In this document: in pieces, positions 10,177 to 20,718 of the stretch
How the letters are laid out: the number at the start of each line of letters is the position of its first letter
How positions within the stretch are numbered: the first letter of the stretch is position 1
Assembly (NCBI RefSeq): GCF_000165395.2
Contig: NC_010575.1
Location: 667,001 to 731,000, forward strand
Reading direction: 5' to 3'
Source of the DNA: Babesia bovis T2Bo
Taxonomy: Eukaryota > Apicomplexa > Aconoidasida > Piroplasmida > Babesiidae
Length of the DNA stretch: 64,000 bases
Translations under genes and position numbers: made by a program
The notes under the pieces: model-generated
Told to the model about the DNA's origin: nothing
The model's input: the letters and a program-made list of their open reading frames with translations, nothing else
The model's database searches: none

Positions 10177-11218
10177 ATGATTGCCCAAAAATACAGTCTT
10201 ACGGCCATCCTGGGCTATATATGCCTGGCAGGAGCCTGTCATATTGCGTTGGCGGTAAATCCACCAGAAGGCACAGCACACGTAGCAATGAACCACTCAA
10301 ACGGGCATCCTGGTTACACTCCAGTTATAGGAGCTAACGATGAAAATCATGAAGTACCCAAGAAAAAACAAGGAGATAAAGCTATGCTGAAAACACAAAC
10401 CATGATGAGAAACCGCATGGAAAATGAACACTTAACAGGAATGAAAGTTGTAAGTTAGTGTCAGTCATGCTTCACAGAGAACAGATAGAAGGATTCTGCA
10501 TGGATGGAATGCATTGCTGGCCACTGCAAGTATTCGCATTCACCATGCTAGCAGTACATATCATCTGCTGCTTCGCTGCATTCTACGTCTCAGCCAACCT
10601 ATACTCAAGTGTAGGTTATACACGTTACTATAACAACTGCACTATATACAGGGACTATACAGCTCAGCATTCTACCAAAATGGAGGAGCGGTGATGATAG
10701 TGATGGCCCTGCTCGGAACTGGTGTCGGTTTAATTGCAGCACGACTATGTGAATTCGACGTCATGAAAACCGCTGCATTCACTGGCCCCGTGGTATCGGT
10801 ATTTGTATCGATAGTATTGATTGGTAAACGGTATGTCACTAAATCTATATAAAGCACTCCACAGTGGGATGGCCTTAGGAGGACTTGGAGGTCTCTGCGC
10901 AGGTATACCCATCGGAGCCATGCTTGAACACAATGGAGTCGGCATATCGCGTAAGTTAGTACGTATATATCCTATAACCAACAGTCGGAGCTATTGTAGG
11001 ATTACTAGTCGGTGGAATAATAGGCATATGCCCATTCTTCCACTGGCTAGAAATGAACCAACGCTATATGAACAAACAACATGAGTTTGGAAGGTAAGTT
11101 AGGCCAACCCATACTACATGACACGCCGTTCAGCTTCGCTGAGCCGGGATCATTCTCTAGTGAATATAGTAATGGGTACCAAAAAGTTACACAAATGCAT
11201 TCATCAGACTATCGATAA
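10177..11218 (+). CDS. Signal-peptide-bearing multi-span membrane protein, six exons, family unknown
   Basis: Exons 10177-10453, 10480-10610, 10652-10830, 10865-10950, 10985-11093 and 11134-11218 sum to 867 nt, 288 residues. Residues 1-26 (ILGYICLAGACHIALA) look like a signal peptide. A polar, Asn/Gly/Lys-rich luminal segment follows to about 90. Four or five hydrophobic helices come next: VFAFTMLAVHIICCFAAF, then AVMIVMALLGTGVGLIAA, then GPVVSVFVSIVLIG, then the Gly-rich ALGGLGGLCAGIPIGAM and AIVGLLVGGIIGICPFF. The tail is short and polar. The first intron (26 nt, GTTAGT..CACAGAG) is the weakest junction; the other four are standard and phase-consistent. I recognise no family. Gly-rich helices of this type occur in pores, transporters and IMC or vacuolar multispan proteins. 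Confidence 0.62.
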
Positions 11219-11368
11219 ATGACTCGTTCGAACAAGAAGTTGAATACTAACGTATATTAAATGTAAACGCCTACATGTATAATTACCTATTACACAGCAC
11301 GTATCCGCATCGCGCGACGTACCACATGTGCCAATAGAGCCTAACTAACCTGCACATTAGTTATAGAT

Positions 11369-11839
11369 ATGGATGTATTAGATTTCATCACATCGCAAAA
11401 GGTCCTTGTTGGAAAACCAAATGGATCTGAATCGCATAGTGGCGCCGACAGCCAAAAAACATGCTCAATCAAACAACGCTGCAATGAACTGAAAAATATC
11501 ATACGAACTGAAAATAGGAAAAGAGAATCATGTCCTGAAACCTTGAAAAGCGCAATCGATGAACTGCGTAGTCTTCAAAGACAAAGTCAACCTGCATCAA
11601 AAGATGGAACTACTTCAGTAGTAGGTAACCAAGAAAACAGGAAAAATAAAAAAGGACCTCGCACAGTTGATTGGCATGATATCGGTAAAGTGAGGAAAAG
11701 CAACGCCGAAAATCGCAAATTCGTCTTCTACATGCCAGCAGGAACCGAAATGGGAACTGACTTAACACCTGGCTATAAACGACTGGAAAAAATCCAAAAA
11801 AGAATGAATAAAACTACGTTCGGGTATGTTGCACTATAG
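11369..11839 (+). CDS. Hypothetical charged protein, 156 residues
   Basis: A single open frame with a good ATG context (gatATGG) in the first exon of an otherwise non-coding stretch. The protein is lysine- and glutamate-rich with a coiled-coil-like centre (NELKNIIRTENRKRES). A more ordered C-terminal part, KGPRTVDWHDIGKVRK then FVFYMPAGTEMGTDLTPGYK, looks like a conserved core. There is no signal peptide or membrane span. I recognise no family. The stop is TAG, and the same frame then stays open for a further 31 codons of coding character (ENNTEYRPLDGPTVTIAG and a basic end MQRRRQ) before a second TAG near 11933. The real protein may therefore be longer. Confidence 0.55.
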   Translation: MDVLDFITSQKVLVGKPNGSESHSGADSQKTCSIKQRCNELKNIIRTENRKRESCPETLKSAIDELRSLQRQSQPASKDGTTSVVGNQENRKNKKGPRTVDWHDIGKVRKSNAENRKFVFYMPAGTEMGTDLTPGYKRLEKIQKRMNKTTFGYVAL

Positions 11840-12001
11840 GAGAACAACACAGAGTACAGACCGTTGGATGGACCTACCGTAACCATCGCAGGGATACCTC
11901 AACCAATGAATCGAATGCAACGCCGACGACAATAGATAAATTAACAACCAACAGATATAAACACTCCCACATCCTCATGCAAAACAGCATAGTGTAATAT
12001 T

Positions 12002-12244
12002 TTAACTGTAGTTAATGTACTTGTCGTACTGTTCCTGTGTAATTTTCTTGGTGTACAGTAGCCGCTTTAAGTGCAACTTGTAGAATATCGAGGGTCGAAA
12101 TGGCTTGCTAACGTAAGTAGGGTGGTGTGCCCTCAGACCAATGAATAACCCAAAACACAATCCAAATGTCGCGTATAAGCGCAAGAAACGAACGCGATCT
12201 TTTGCGATAGGTAGCTTGAAAAGCCAATGCGTAGGGATCATCAT
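12002..12244 (-). CDS. Small single-span membrane protein, 80 residues
   Basis: An 80-codon frame (MMIPTHWLFKLPIAKDRVRF) has one hydrophobic helix at about residues 24-38 (LYATFGLCFGLFIGL), flanked by basic residues. A basic, Tyr-rich C-terminal half follows, ending TQEQYDKYINYS. Size and layout resemble small accessory subunits of mitochondrial respiratory complexes in apicomplexans, several of which are lineage-specific. That is inference only. The lack of a stop and the clean TM plus basic pattern in a short frame favour a real gene. It is convergent with the hypothetical gene at 11369. Confidence 0.5.
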   Translation of the reverse strand: MMIPTHWLFKLPIAKDRVRFLRLYATFGLCFGLFIGLRAHHPTYVSKPFRPSIFYKLHLKRLLYTKKITQEQYDKYINYS

Positions 12245-13135
12245 TGTGACTATCTACACATAAATGAGCATAAGACATTATCAGATTGAAATCTACTCCG
12301 TTTTATCTCACAACACGCAGCAACCATAGGCCGCCTTTAGATATAAAACGCGATCATCACATTATACAGTACTTATACTCACCTGGGTATTACATCGATG
12401 TGTCCAATACGCAGGATATAATGTGTGTTAACTATGTAACCGAATTTTGGTATGACGAGCTCATCAAGTGGTCTCTGATGTGCTTACTCAATGGGATCGC
12501 GGGGCCCCCATGGTTTCATAAGTTACGGACAATATATATTATTTAGCACTATCAAGTGCGTGGCAAGAGTTGCGAAGGTGTATACTTGATCCAGAGCTTG
12601 AAATAAAGTATATGCAACCTGTTTAACGGACACTCAACCTTCCACTGCACAGTCTACCAACTACCATAAACGCTATATCCATACTGTTTAACACAGGATA
12701 TACACACGAGATGTTGTATTAATTGCGTTTAATTGTATTAAATTGGCGGAATTTCTCTCTGTGTCAACCCATTTGGCATTATAGTACCTAACTGGGATAT
12801 GTAATATTCGTTATTTTAGGGTAATTTTAATTTAGTACTGGCATTTGTTTTTGGAATTGCATTGCCGCCACTCAACAATTTCAACGGCGCTGCGTGTGTT
12901 TGGGACCGTATACATTACGTAGGTATTGTTGTGACGGAATCAGCCTGGAAACATACGACTTGATCACAACCGGTTACCAGATTGTTGTTTTCTCATGGAT
13001 TGGGATAGCTCTAGCCTGCACTATTCACCCTTTGGTGCGCCCTCATCCTAAAGGATAATGTACTCCTTTAATCTGTGCCCTAAAGGCTATCTAGAGGAGG
13101 TTTGTGGTAACGACTGATAGGTTGAAATCAACACA
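12245..13135. other. Intergenic stretch; no convincing gene
   Basis: AT-rich sequence between a minus-strand and a plus-strand gene, so it should hold both promoters. A plus frame of 86 codons at 12286-12546 lacks domain signals and I do not call it. I see no repeat, tRNA or structured RNA here. Confidence 0.5.
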
Positions 13136-15773
13136 ATGGGTTACTCAACGGGGTCGTCGTCACGCACATCCACGCCGTCGTACGCTGCACTGAAAAAACT
13201 CTACCGAAGAGATAATTCGGCCCTTTCACTCTGTTACATCAGGGACGATAAAATCGTGGACTCGCTGGCGGACTTTATTATAGTCAATAATGTCAAGTCG
13301 CTATACCTGAACGCCCCCTCTAATCCGAACGTTTTCACTAAAGTGCTGCAGCAGTTGGCGAAAGTGAAGAATAAGTTCGAGATCTTGCACTTTGACCTGT
13401 GGTCAAATAGCTCCGCCGAACTTGTCAATCTCCTGTCACGTGCGTTAAATGCCCACAGCGAGACGCTTCTGGAATTAACCCTGAAATGTAGATTTAACTC
13501 AAGTTTTTTGGCCACACTGTTTCCCAAGATGCCAACTAATATCGAAATATTGGATATTTCAGAAAACCTGTTGTCCGACACACTGTTTCTAAGACCATTG
13601 ATAGACTATGCCAAATGTAGCGAGTTACGGATACTCAAACTCGCTAATTGTTGCACGCGAACTCGTATAGTCAATGACTTTGCGAAGGCGTTGCTGAAGG
13701 TGACCACGCCTCTGGCACTTGAATACATAGAAGGCGTGGACTTCACCAATTGTGAGGATATACCTCGAAAAGTGAGAACTAATTTGCGCGATGCGCCCGC
13801 GGATACACGAAAGAAATACATGGGTCGACCTGTTATAGGTATGCAGCCTCGCCGCGGATGTAACGTTCAACTACTGGACTATATAAAAAGCTCATTGCTG
13901 ATGCACCGGCTGGTTGGCTCACGAGTTAGAGTATGGTGGCCAGCGAGTTCCGATGAACATCGCGGCGCTTTTGCCGGTAGATATTGGCCTGCAACAGTAT
14001 TGAGAACTAACCCGATCGACATGATCATCGTTGTTGAATATGACAACCAAGAAGTGGATCACGTGCCGTGCAAACTGGTTCAACCAGAATCGCCATTCCT
14101 ATTTGGAGGTGGACTTAACGAAAATTTTTTAAGATCGCTATTTGGATCGAAGTACTTCGACAGCTTATCGGAAGAGTTGAAATCGCTGCACTCCGTTTAT
14201 GGAAATAAAAAGAAACCACCACCGTCTGCAATGAGAACACCGCAGCGGCGAGCGTCACTCATAGATTCCAGTTCAGATTCACTATCACTGTCAATTTCAC
14301 TCTCTAGCCTCGAAGATATCGACCAACAGCTTCTTGAGCTTGAGGCTAATCAAGATTTGTCAGCCAGCGCGCCCGTCACTACAGTATACGCACCTATTCA
14401 CAACGAGGATACCACACTGTCCGATACGAGCAAATTAAACGGTATGTTGTTATATATACTGGTTCACTACTTCCAGGTGACGAAGTCGTCGAATCGTCGT
14501 CTGACCAGGACCAGGCACCAGATGATGCTATATGCAGTAACACTGTGGAGAAACGTCCAGCATCGTTCGAAGGAAATAACGGTAATGTGGAGTCGCCGTC
14601 AAGCAAGATACTGAAAACAGAGGAACCAACGAATGATGACGACACAAGCTGCATACCGTCACTCAACCATTCATCAGCATCAATGCCTGAACTGGGTCTT
14701 GATGAATGTGAGTCATCTTCACAACAGGATTGTTCACCTGAGGTCCCCAAACAAACTATCGTAAAAGATGATGTTAAGGATGAAAAATGCACCGATATCA
14801 CAATGAAACCTGTTATCCTAAATGCTTTGATGCGTGCATGTGAGCGTAGGAATTATAAATACGCGTTCCCCGGTGACGTTTCCCATATTGCAAACAGCTG
14901 TTCACTTAACGTAGAGACTATAAACGGCATCGAAAGTCAATATAGCGGAAACGTATTGGACCCAGGTGATATCTGTGAGTTCAGGGACCCCTTGGACCTT
15001 GATGGAAGTGATCCTTCAGACTATATCGTGGTTATCAAGGAAGTGCGCACCGTAGAACCCATGTACAGGGTTATATACATATACCACGATGACGAGGAAT
15101 GCGTTGATGTTTACAGCAGTGATGTGCGCCGCCTCACGTTGCTACCGTGGTACCACTGGGTATCGCTGGTCATGGATATTGAGCGACACTTGTTATTCTT
15201 CAAGGGGCTGTGTGACCCACTCCTGCTCCACCGGACGTATGCAGAGTTCCTCGTGTGCCCTAATAAGCTGGACCTGAATAAGCCAATCAACTGCCCGATC
15301 AACCCGTTGCAAATGCCCATGCAAACGCTTTACGCCCGTTCTCTTGACTCGTCACACCTGAGGACACCGCACCCGAGGATGTCCGTCACACGTGACTATG
15401 AAATGGATGACGGAAATACTGTAGAGGGACTAAGGTATCAGCTATCTAAACAACAACAGAAAATGAATGCACTGAGGCTGCTTTACGAAGAAACACGCAG
15501 AGAATTGGAAAAGGAACGTGATAATAACGCACGCCTGCAAGCGAAGCTTAATTGCATTATATGCTTTGAAAAGTAGGTTTATATATATAATCCCAAATAA
15601 CGTGTGCTGTAGCCGGATCAACTGTGTGTTGAACCCCTGTGGACACTTCAATTTCTGTAATCTGTAGGTTATAATGAAATCAACTATATCAACGCAGATG
15701 CGCCGAGAGTTGCACCAACTGTCCCATATGCAGAGGCAAAATAAAGGAACGTAAAACGTTAAATGTGGAATGA
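13136..15773 (+). CDS. RING-finger protein with leucine-rich N-terminus and Tudor-like module (probable E3 ubiquitin ligase)
   Basis: Four exons (13136-14441, 14477-15572, 15613-15663, 15698-15773) sum to 2,529 nt, 842 residues. Residues about 15-220 are a leucine-rich series (KSLYLNAPSN, IEILDISEN, LRILKLANC) resembling degenerate LRRs. Residues about 260-310 carry a Tudor/agenet-like segment (GSRVRVWWPAS then GRYWPATVLRT and VVEYDNQEVDHV). A Ser-rich region follows, then a second globular part and a predicted coiled coil (YEETRRELEKERDNN). The C-terminus is a C3HC4 RING assembled across three exons: CIICF, NPCGHFNFC, then CPICRGKIK. The RING indicates E2 binding and ubiquitin ligase activity; chromatin or methyl-mark reading by the Tudor-like part is inference. 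The stop lies 8 bp from the convergent SNF7 stop. Confidence 0.82.
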
Positions 15774-15781
15774 CCAAATTA

Positions 15782-16691
15782 TTACTGTGCGATTGGAGAT
15801 GGTGCTGACGTTTGTATTGTTGTTTTGTTTACAGCCGAAACGGCTGTCTTTTGTTTACCTTGAGCTTCCTCCGCAAGCAGCTCCGCCTCGATCTCCGCAA
15901 GGGAGTTGCCCACGGCCACCTGCTCTACTTGTTCGTCCCTCATCAGGGCCTCCAGCTCATCCTCAAATTCTGTAGCCAACGTCACACCTTGGGTCATGGA
16001 GTCGTAAATCTCATACTGGGTTTCACGCTGCTCCTCAAGCTGCTCCATGAGGTCGTCAACAGCATTGGCAGCCATGCAATCTTGGAACCTTTTATGCGCA
16101 GCAGCGCCAGTGGTCAAGGCGTTGAGGGCAACCTGCTGCATCTGAGCACCCTCCAGAGTAATGTTCTGTGTCTCGAGCGTCATTATCGAAGATGTAACAC
16201 GCGAAGCCTCCTCCTCGTATAACTTCTTGCGGCGCAGCGCGCCCAAAGCTCCAGCCTTGTCATTTTTACTGTACCGCTCTTTTGCCTCTGCAATGCAACC
16301 CTGCGTTAAGCATTAACACTTTGCATACCACAATGGAGTTGGATGTAATGTCCTGTTGTATACACCATTGATGCTAGAGATAGACTAGCGTGACCATATT
16401 TAGATATAGAATAGACTACCACAAAAGTAACACACCGATGATAAGATTTGACAGCGAATATATCAATCAGACAATAGCCAGGTAGTGTATAGAGTGACCT
16501 ACCTTGATACGCTCATCCAAAATCAAAAGATGCTGATTCATGTCCTGTATAGCCTTCTTACCTAACTCCAAAGCTGATTCCACATCATGCTGCAGTTCTG
16601 TGTGTTAAACGAACGACACCAATACCTTGTTGCTACTAGAAGGCTCACGAATAGCGCTTCGTTTGGACCGACGAAGCAAACTAAACACCAT
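15782..16691 (-). CDS. SNF7: SNF7 / Vps32 (CHMP4), ESCRT-III core subunit
   Basis: Exons 16691-16626, 16589-16503 and 16285-15782 give 218 residues, the family's usual size. The N-terminal MVFSLLRRSKRS is basic, as in the membrane-binding start of CHMP4. The core helix run shows the Snf7 pattern (YSKNDKAGALGALRRKKLYEEE, then ITLEGAQMQQVALNAL). The C-terminal third is acidic with DDLMEQLEEQRETQYE and a short final helix (LAEIEAELLAEEA) in the position of the MIM. SNF7 polymerises into spirals that drive membrane scission in endosomal sorting, cytokinesis and repair, and is disassembled by Vps4. The second intron is 217 nt, much longer than the first (36 nt). Confidence 0.88.
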
Positions 16692-17502
16692 TGTTAATAA
16701 TTAAACGGTTCATCATTAAATGGAGCAATCGGTTGCGATTGTGCCATTCGACACGCCATAACATCAACTGTCGCTATATGGTAAGGGGCATTAAGTACAT
16801 CGCACACTCTAATGGCTATATGATACCATAAAACATACTCTAGGCTATGTTTTAATGTGTTTCATGTTTAATAATGTCTAGATCCAATTGATGAGTCATA
16901 GATATTGGACTGCTATATGCCACAAGGTGTGTAGGTAAGATTCATAATAAATGCGATAGACCAATGTCTATTGAATAAATTGAGCCATTTAATAACGTAC
17001 TAGTGAAGTAATATACGTAGAAGATAAAATGTTTCAACTACTGTGTCATAGACACGTAGAACCATATATTAAACAATAAAAACCATACACACAAGGCTAT
17101 TAGGTAGCCTAAAGTCATACCCAATACATGTGTATAGTAGAATGTAGATTACACAGATGATATATCGTGTTTTATTCAAGATACAGATGCAATAAGTTAC
17201 ACATGGATAAAAGTATGATACCCAATGGCACACTACCTGAAATGTACATGTACACACTGCCATAGGCTTGTCAATGACTCACAAACAGAACTTGCATATT
17301 GCATTGTACCGCTTCAAACGGATTTCATGTCAAAAAAATGCATTGGTGCAATTGATATGTGGGGCGTGAGTGCCTCGTCGCTTCTTTTAGTTAACGCGAG
17401 TAAAATTCACCATTTGTTTGGTAGTAATAGCCAAAATTTATAAAAGGCCGTAAAATCCCGGCTTTGGTAATTGTGTCAATTAGTTTTACTATCTTTGGAT
17501 TG
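16692..17502. other. Intergenic stretch between SNF7 and eIF1; no gene seen
   Basis: AT-rich DNA of about 810 bp between divergent genes. Short frames on both strands are without domain signals. It should contain the two promoters and 5' UTRs. I see no repeat family or structured RNA. Confidence 0.5.
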
Positions 17503-17847
17503 ATGTTCCTCGACTTCGATTCTGCGGGTGTTAAGGACCCCTTCAAACAGAGCACATCTGCGGAGAACGGGGGAAGCAATGCTGCCAGTCGACTAGTGCA
17601 TATACGCAATCAACAGCGGAACGGACGCAAAAGCGTAACAACCGTCCAAGGCCTTGAGGAAACGTTGGACCTAAAGAAAATGGTCCGTGCCCTTAAGAAA
17701 GAATTCAGTTGCAACGGCACAGTCATCTCTCACGCTGAATACGGGTCGATCATTCAACTTCAGGGCGATAAACGTCACGACGTAGTTCGTTTCCTAGAAC
17801 GAGAAAATCTAGTGTCACCTGACCAAATTAGGCTCCATGGTGTCTAA
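17503..17847 (+). CDS. SUI1: Translation initiation factor eIF1 (SUI1)
   Basis: An uninterrupted frame of 114 residues from the ATG at 17503, matching eIF1 length (about 113). It shows RIRNQQRNGRKSVTTVQGL-type sequence (here HIRNQQRNGRKSVTTVQGL), then LKKEFSCNGTVISHAEYG and IIQLQGDKRHDVVRFL, ending DQIRLHGV. These are the SUI1 fold hallmarks. eIF1 binds near the ribosomal P site and enforces AUG selection. The open frame extends upstream to 17464, but the upstream residues are hydrophobic and unlike eIF1, so the 17503 start is preferred. Confidence 0.95.
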   Translation: MFLDFDSAGVKDPFKQSTSAENGGSNAASRLVHIRNQQRNGRKSVTTVQGLEETLDLKKMVRALKKEFSCNGTVISHAEYGSIIQLQGDKRHDVVRFLERENLVSPDQIRLHGV

Positions 17848-18198
17848 TGAAACAGTTTGTTAATCATATATATTTGCGTGCCTGTTAAAGGCTGGCTTTG
17901 TCTATGGACCCTTTATGTTCGTACACATGTCAAATTAGGCGGATTGTCTGACGTTAACATCAGGGTTCCTTGCCAAGTCAGATTTGATGTGTAGGTGAGT
18001 AACGGCCTACTATTGACATGGAAACTGATATTAACTCATTAATAATATTATGTGTTTATTTTTATGCCTAGAGTATACCTTGTTTTTGTGATGTAGGACC
18101 CAAGGTGTAGACTCATGAGGTCTACATACAGCCCCGCAACCCTCAAGTAACATACCACCGTTGAGGCACACATCACATTAATTTAAAATGAAGCAGTC
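17848..18198. other. Intergenic stretch, no gene seen
   Basis: About 350 bp between two plus-strand genes. It should hold the eIF1 3' UTR and the MnmG promoter. No repeat or RNA gene is apparent. Confidence 0.5.
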
Positions 18199-20509
18199 AT
18201 GCAGTTATTGCCTTTGGTCTGTGTGACTATATTTGTTGACTTCTCAAGAGCTCTTAGACAACGACGGGTTGTAACGCCGGCATTCTCCTTCCCAGATGTG
18301 GTCATTATCGGAGGAGGCCACGCCGGCTGCGAAGCCGCCGCGGCTTCTGCACGTGTCGGAGCTAAAACGCTCCTCATCACCGCACGTAAGGAAACTATAG
18401 GTAACAAAACTGCCACTAACCGCTATTCGCTATAGGTGAAATGTCCTGTAATCCTTCCGTTGGCGGAATTGGAAAAGGAAATATCGTATGTGAAATTGAT
18501 GCCCTAGACGGGATCATGGGCAGAGCTGCTGATGAGGGTGCCGTCATGTACCACCTACTCAACTCCAGTAGAGGCCCTGCTGTACGTGGACCCAGAGCAC
18601 AAACAGATAGGGATGTTTACGCCCGAGCGGTGCGACGCCTTATCAATAACTATAGTAATTTACACGTGGAAGAAGGGATGGTTGATGATATCGTAGTCGA
18701 TGGAGGTGCCGTTAGGGGAGTTATACTGTCCAATGGCCGCAATATAAATTGCAAATCGGTGGTTGTCACCACTGGAACCTTTCTCAGAGGACGCTGTCAT
18801 CGTTCGAAAAACCTGTATGTTGAACTTATTTAACCACATATATGATTCAGGATACCCGGGGGACGCTTTGACAGGCTAAACCAGAATTTTGAACTACCAG
18901 CTGAAGGGCTATGCTCAACCTTTAAGAGGTTGGGTATTAGCACGAATCGATTCAAAACTGGTATGTCCAGATCATAGTACATCATTATCTCTAGGCACCC
19001 CCCCGAGACTCAAACGCGATACGATCAATTACGACATATTGGAAGTCCAATATTCAGACGAACATCCCATTCCATTCTCTTACCTAAACGTAGATACAAG
19101 CAACTTGTTGAACCACGGTGTTATACAATGCTACAAAACACGAACGCACAAAGCTACTCATAGGTAATGACACACTATGCGCATATATCTTGCCGCAGCA
19201 TTGTACGAGAGAACTTACACTTGCTTCCAGACTACGAAAGCGGCTATGGCATTGGTCTAGGACCAAGATACTGCCCTTCATTACCAGCTAAAATAACAAG
19301 ATTCCCAGACGTTAACCATCATATAGTATGGCTAGAACCTGAAGGTGTAGATAGCCACCTGGTATATCCCAATGGACTCTCAGGTGCATTCCCGCAGGAA
19401 GTACAACTTAAGTTGCTCAGAACAATACCTGGTTTAGAAAATGTAGAAATTGATACGCCCGGATATGACGTTGAGTATGACTATATCGATGCCCGTTTGC
19501 TAAAGCATACGCTAGAGTTTAAGCATATTAAACAACTGTACTTTGCTGGCCAAATCTGCGGTACCACAGGATACGAAGAAGCTGCAGGCATGGGTATAGT
19601 CGCTGGGTGTAATGCAGCTCTGTCTAGTTTAAACACAAATAAGGAATTTGTGTTAAATCGCAGTGACGGCTATATAGGCGTCCTTATAGACGACCTAGTC
19701 CGTAAAGGAACTAATGAACCGTATCGCATGTTTACTTCACGGGCTGAAGATCGACTATTTTTACGCATAGACAATGCCGACCTACGAATGCTCAAAAAGG
19801 GATTATATTGCGAGCTAATCAAGAACCCTGAAAGATTAAACAACATTAGGGAGAAGTATGTTAAAGTCCAAGCTGCCATAAACCGTCTAAGGTATGTCCT
19901 ACCCCAACTAGACACAAGCGTTGTAGGACTATTATATTACCAATGAATCGCTGGGACCCCAGCTTCAAAAGTAGCGAATCGAAGAATGGATGGGATATGC
20001 TAGGAACATCTGGGATGACCATAGATCGCATAGAAGCCATTGTTAACGAATACTACCCCAAGGGGACGATCGCTACGGTATGCAAACACAAAATGTCTAC
20101 GGCAGAAAACGAAGGTCTGGCAAAGGCATTCGAAACAGCTGAAGAGAATTTAAATACACAGGCAAACAAAATATCGGGAAAGCTTACTGAATACAGTATG
20201 CAGATACGTAACGTTATAGAAGCAAGATGTAAATATGCGCCATTTGTCGAGCGCCAAGCGAAGCAAATGGAACGTACATTACGAGGAGGCTCTGTACCAA
20301 TCTGTCCAGATATGGAATATACCAGGTACGCGTGTTTTAGTGATTTTAATGTTTGCCATAGGGAACAATTTGCATTCCTCTCCAAAGAAGAGGTAGAAGT
20401 GCTGAATAAATATCGCCCTGGTACTATCTCAGAAGCTGCAGATCTACCAGGTGTAACCCCTGCATCAATTACATTGCTTGCCGCGCAAATTCACAAGACA
20501 CAGAGATAA
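18199..20509 (+). CDS. MTO1: tRNA uridine-34 carboxymethylaminomethyl modification enzyme MnmG/GidA (MTO1), organelle-targeted
   Basis: Six exons (18199-18400, 18436-18814, 18851-18960, 18995-19163, 19199-19891, 19963-20509) sum to 2,100 nt, 699 residues. After a 30-residue leader ([22 protein letters not shown]) comes the FAD-binding [19 protein letters not shown], then [13 protein letters not shown], the [13 protein letters not shown] block, the second family signature [20 protein letters not shown], and [15 protein letters not shown]. With MnmE, this enzyme installs the xm5 side chain on U34 of tRNAs reading two-codon boxes. In eukaryotes it works in organelles. The hydrophobic then basic leader could be a signal plus transit peptide (apicoplast) or a mitochondrial presequence; I cannot decide between them. 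Confidence 0.92.
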
Positions 20510-20718
20510 CAAGATGTGTGAGCGTATGAGTGCCTTAGGGCGCCGGGTCAGCATGTGCAAAGCGAAACTTACGCGCAATCCATACCTAGTGCATTGGGAT
20601 TTAATGATTATATCAATGTGTAATAAATTGGCGCTATGATATAAAACAGGAACAAGTGTGTAACCTAGTTTGTTGGAGCGCAGATGACACCTGAACCCAT
20701 CGCCAACAGCAAAGTGAA

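Noticed and set aside
12286..12546. Plus-strand frame of 86 codons
   Set aside because: No domain, odd composition and no support from splice sites or neighbours; likely chance.
17464..17502. Longer eIF1 start giving a hydrophobic leader
   Set aside because: The added residues resemble no eIF1 and break the family length; the ATG at 17503 fits.
19892..19962. Apparent break of MnmG into two overlapping genes
   Set aside because: A GTATGT..CCCCAG intron joins the two frames, and the six-exon sum is a multiple of three.
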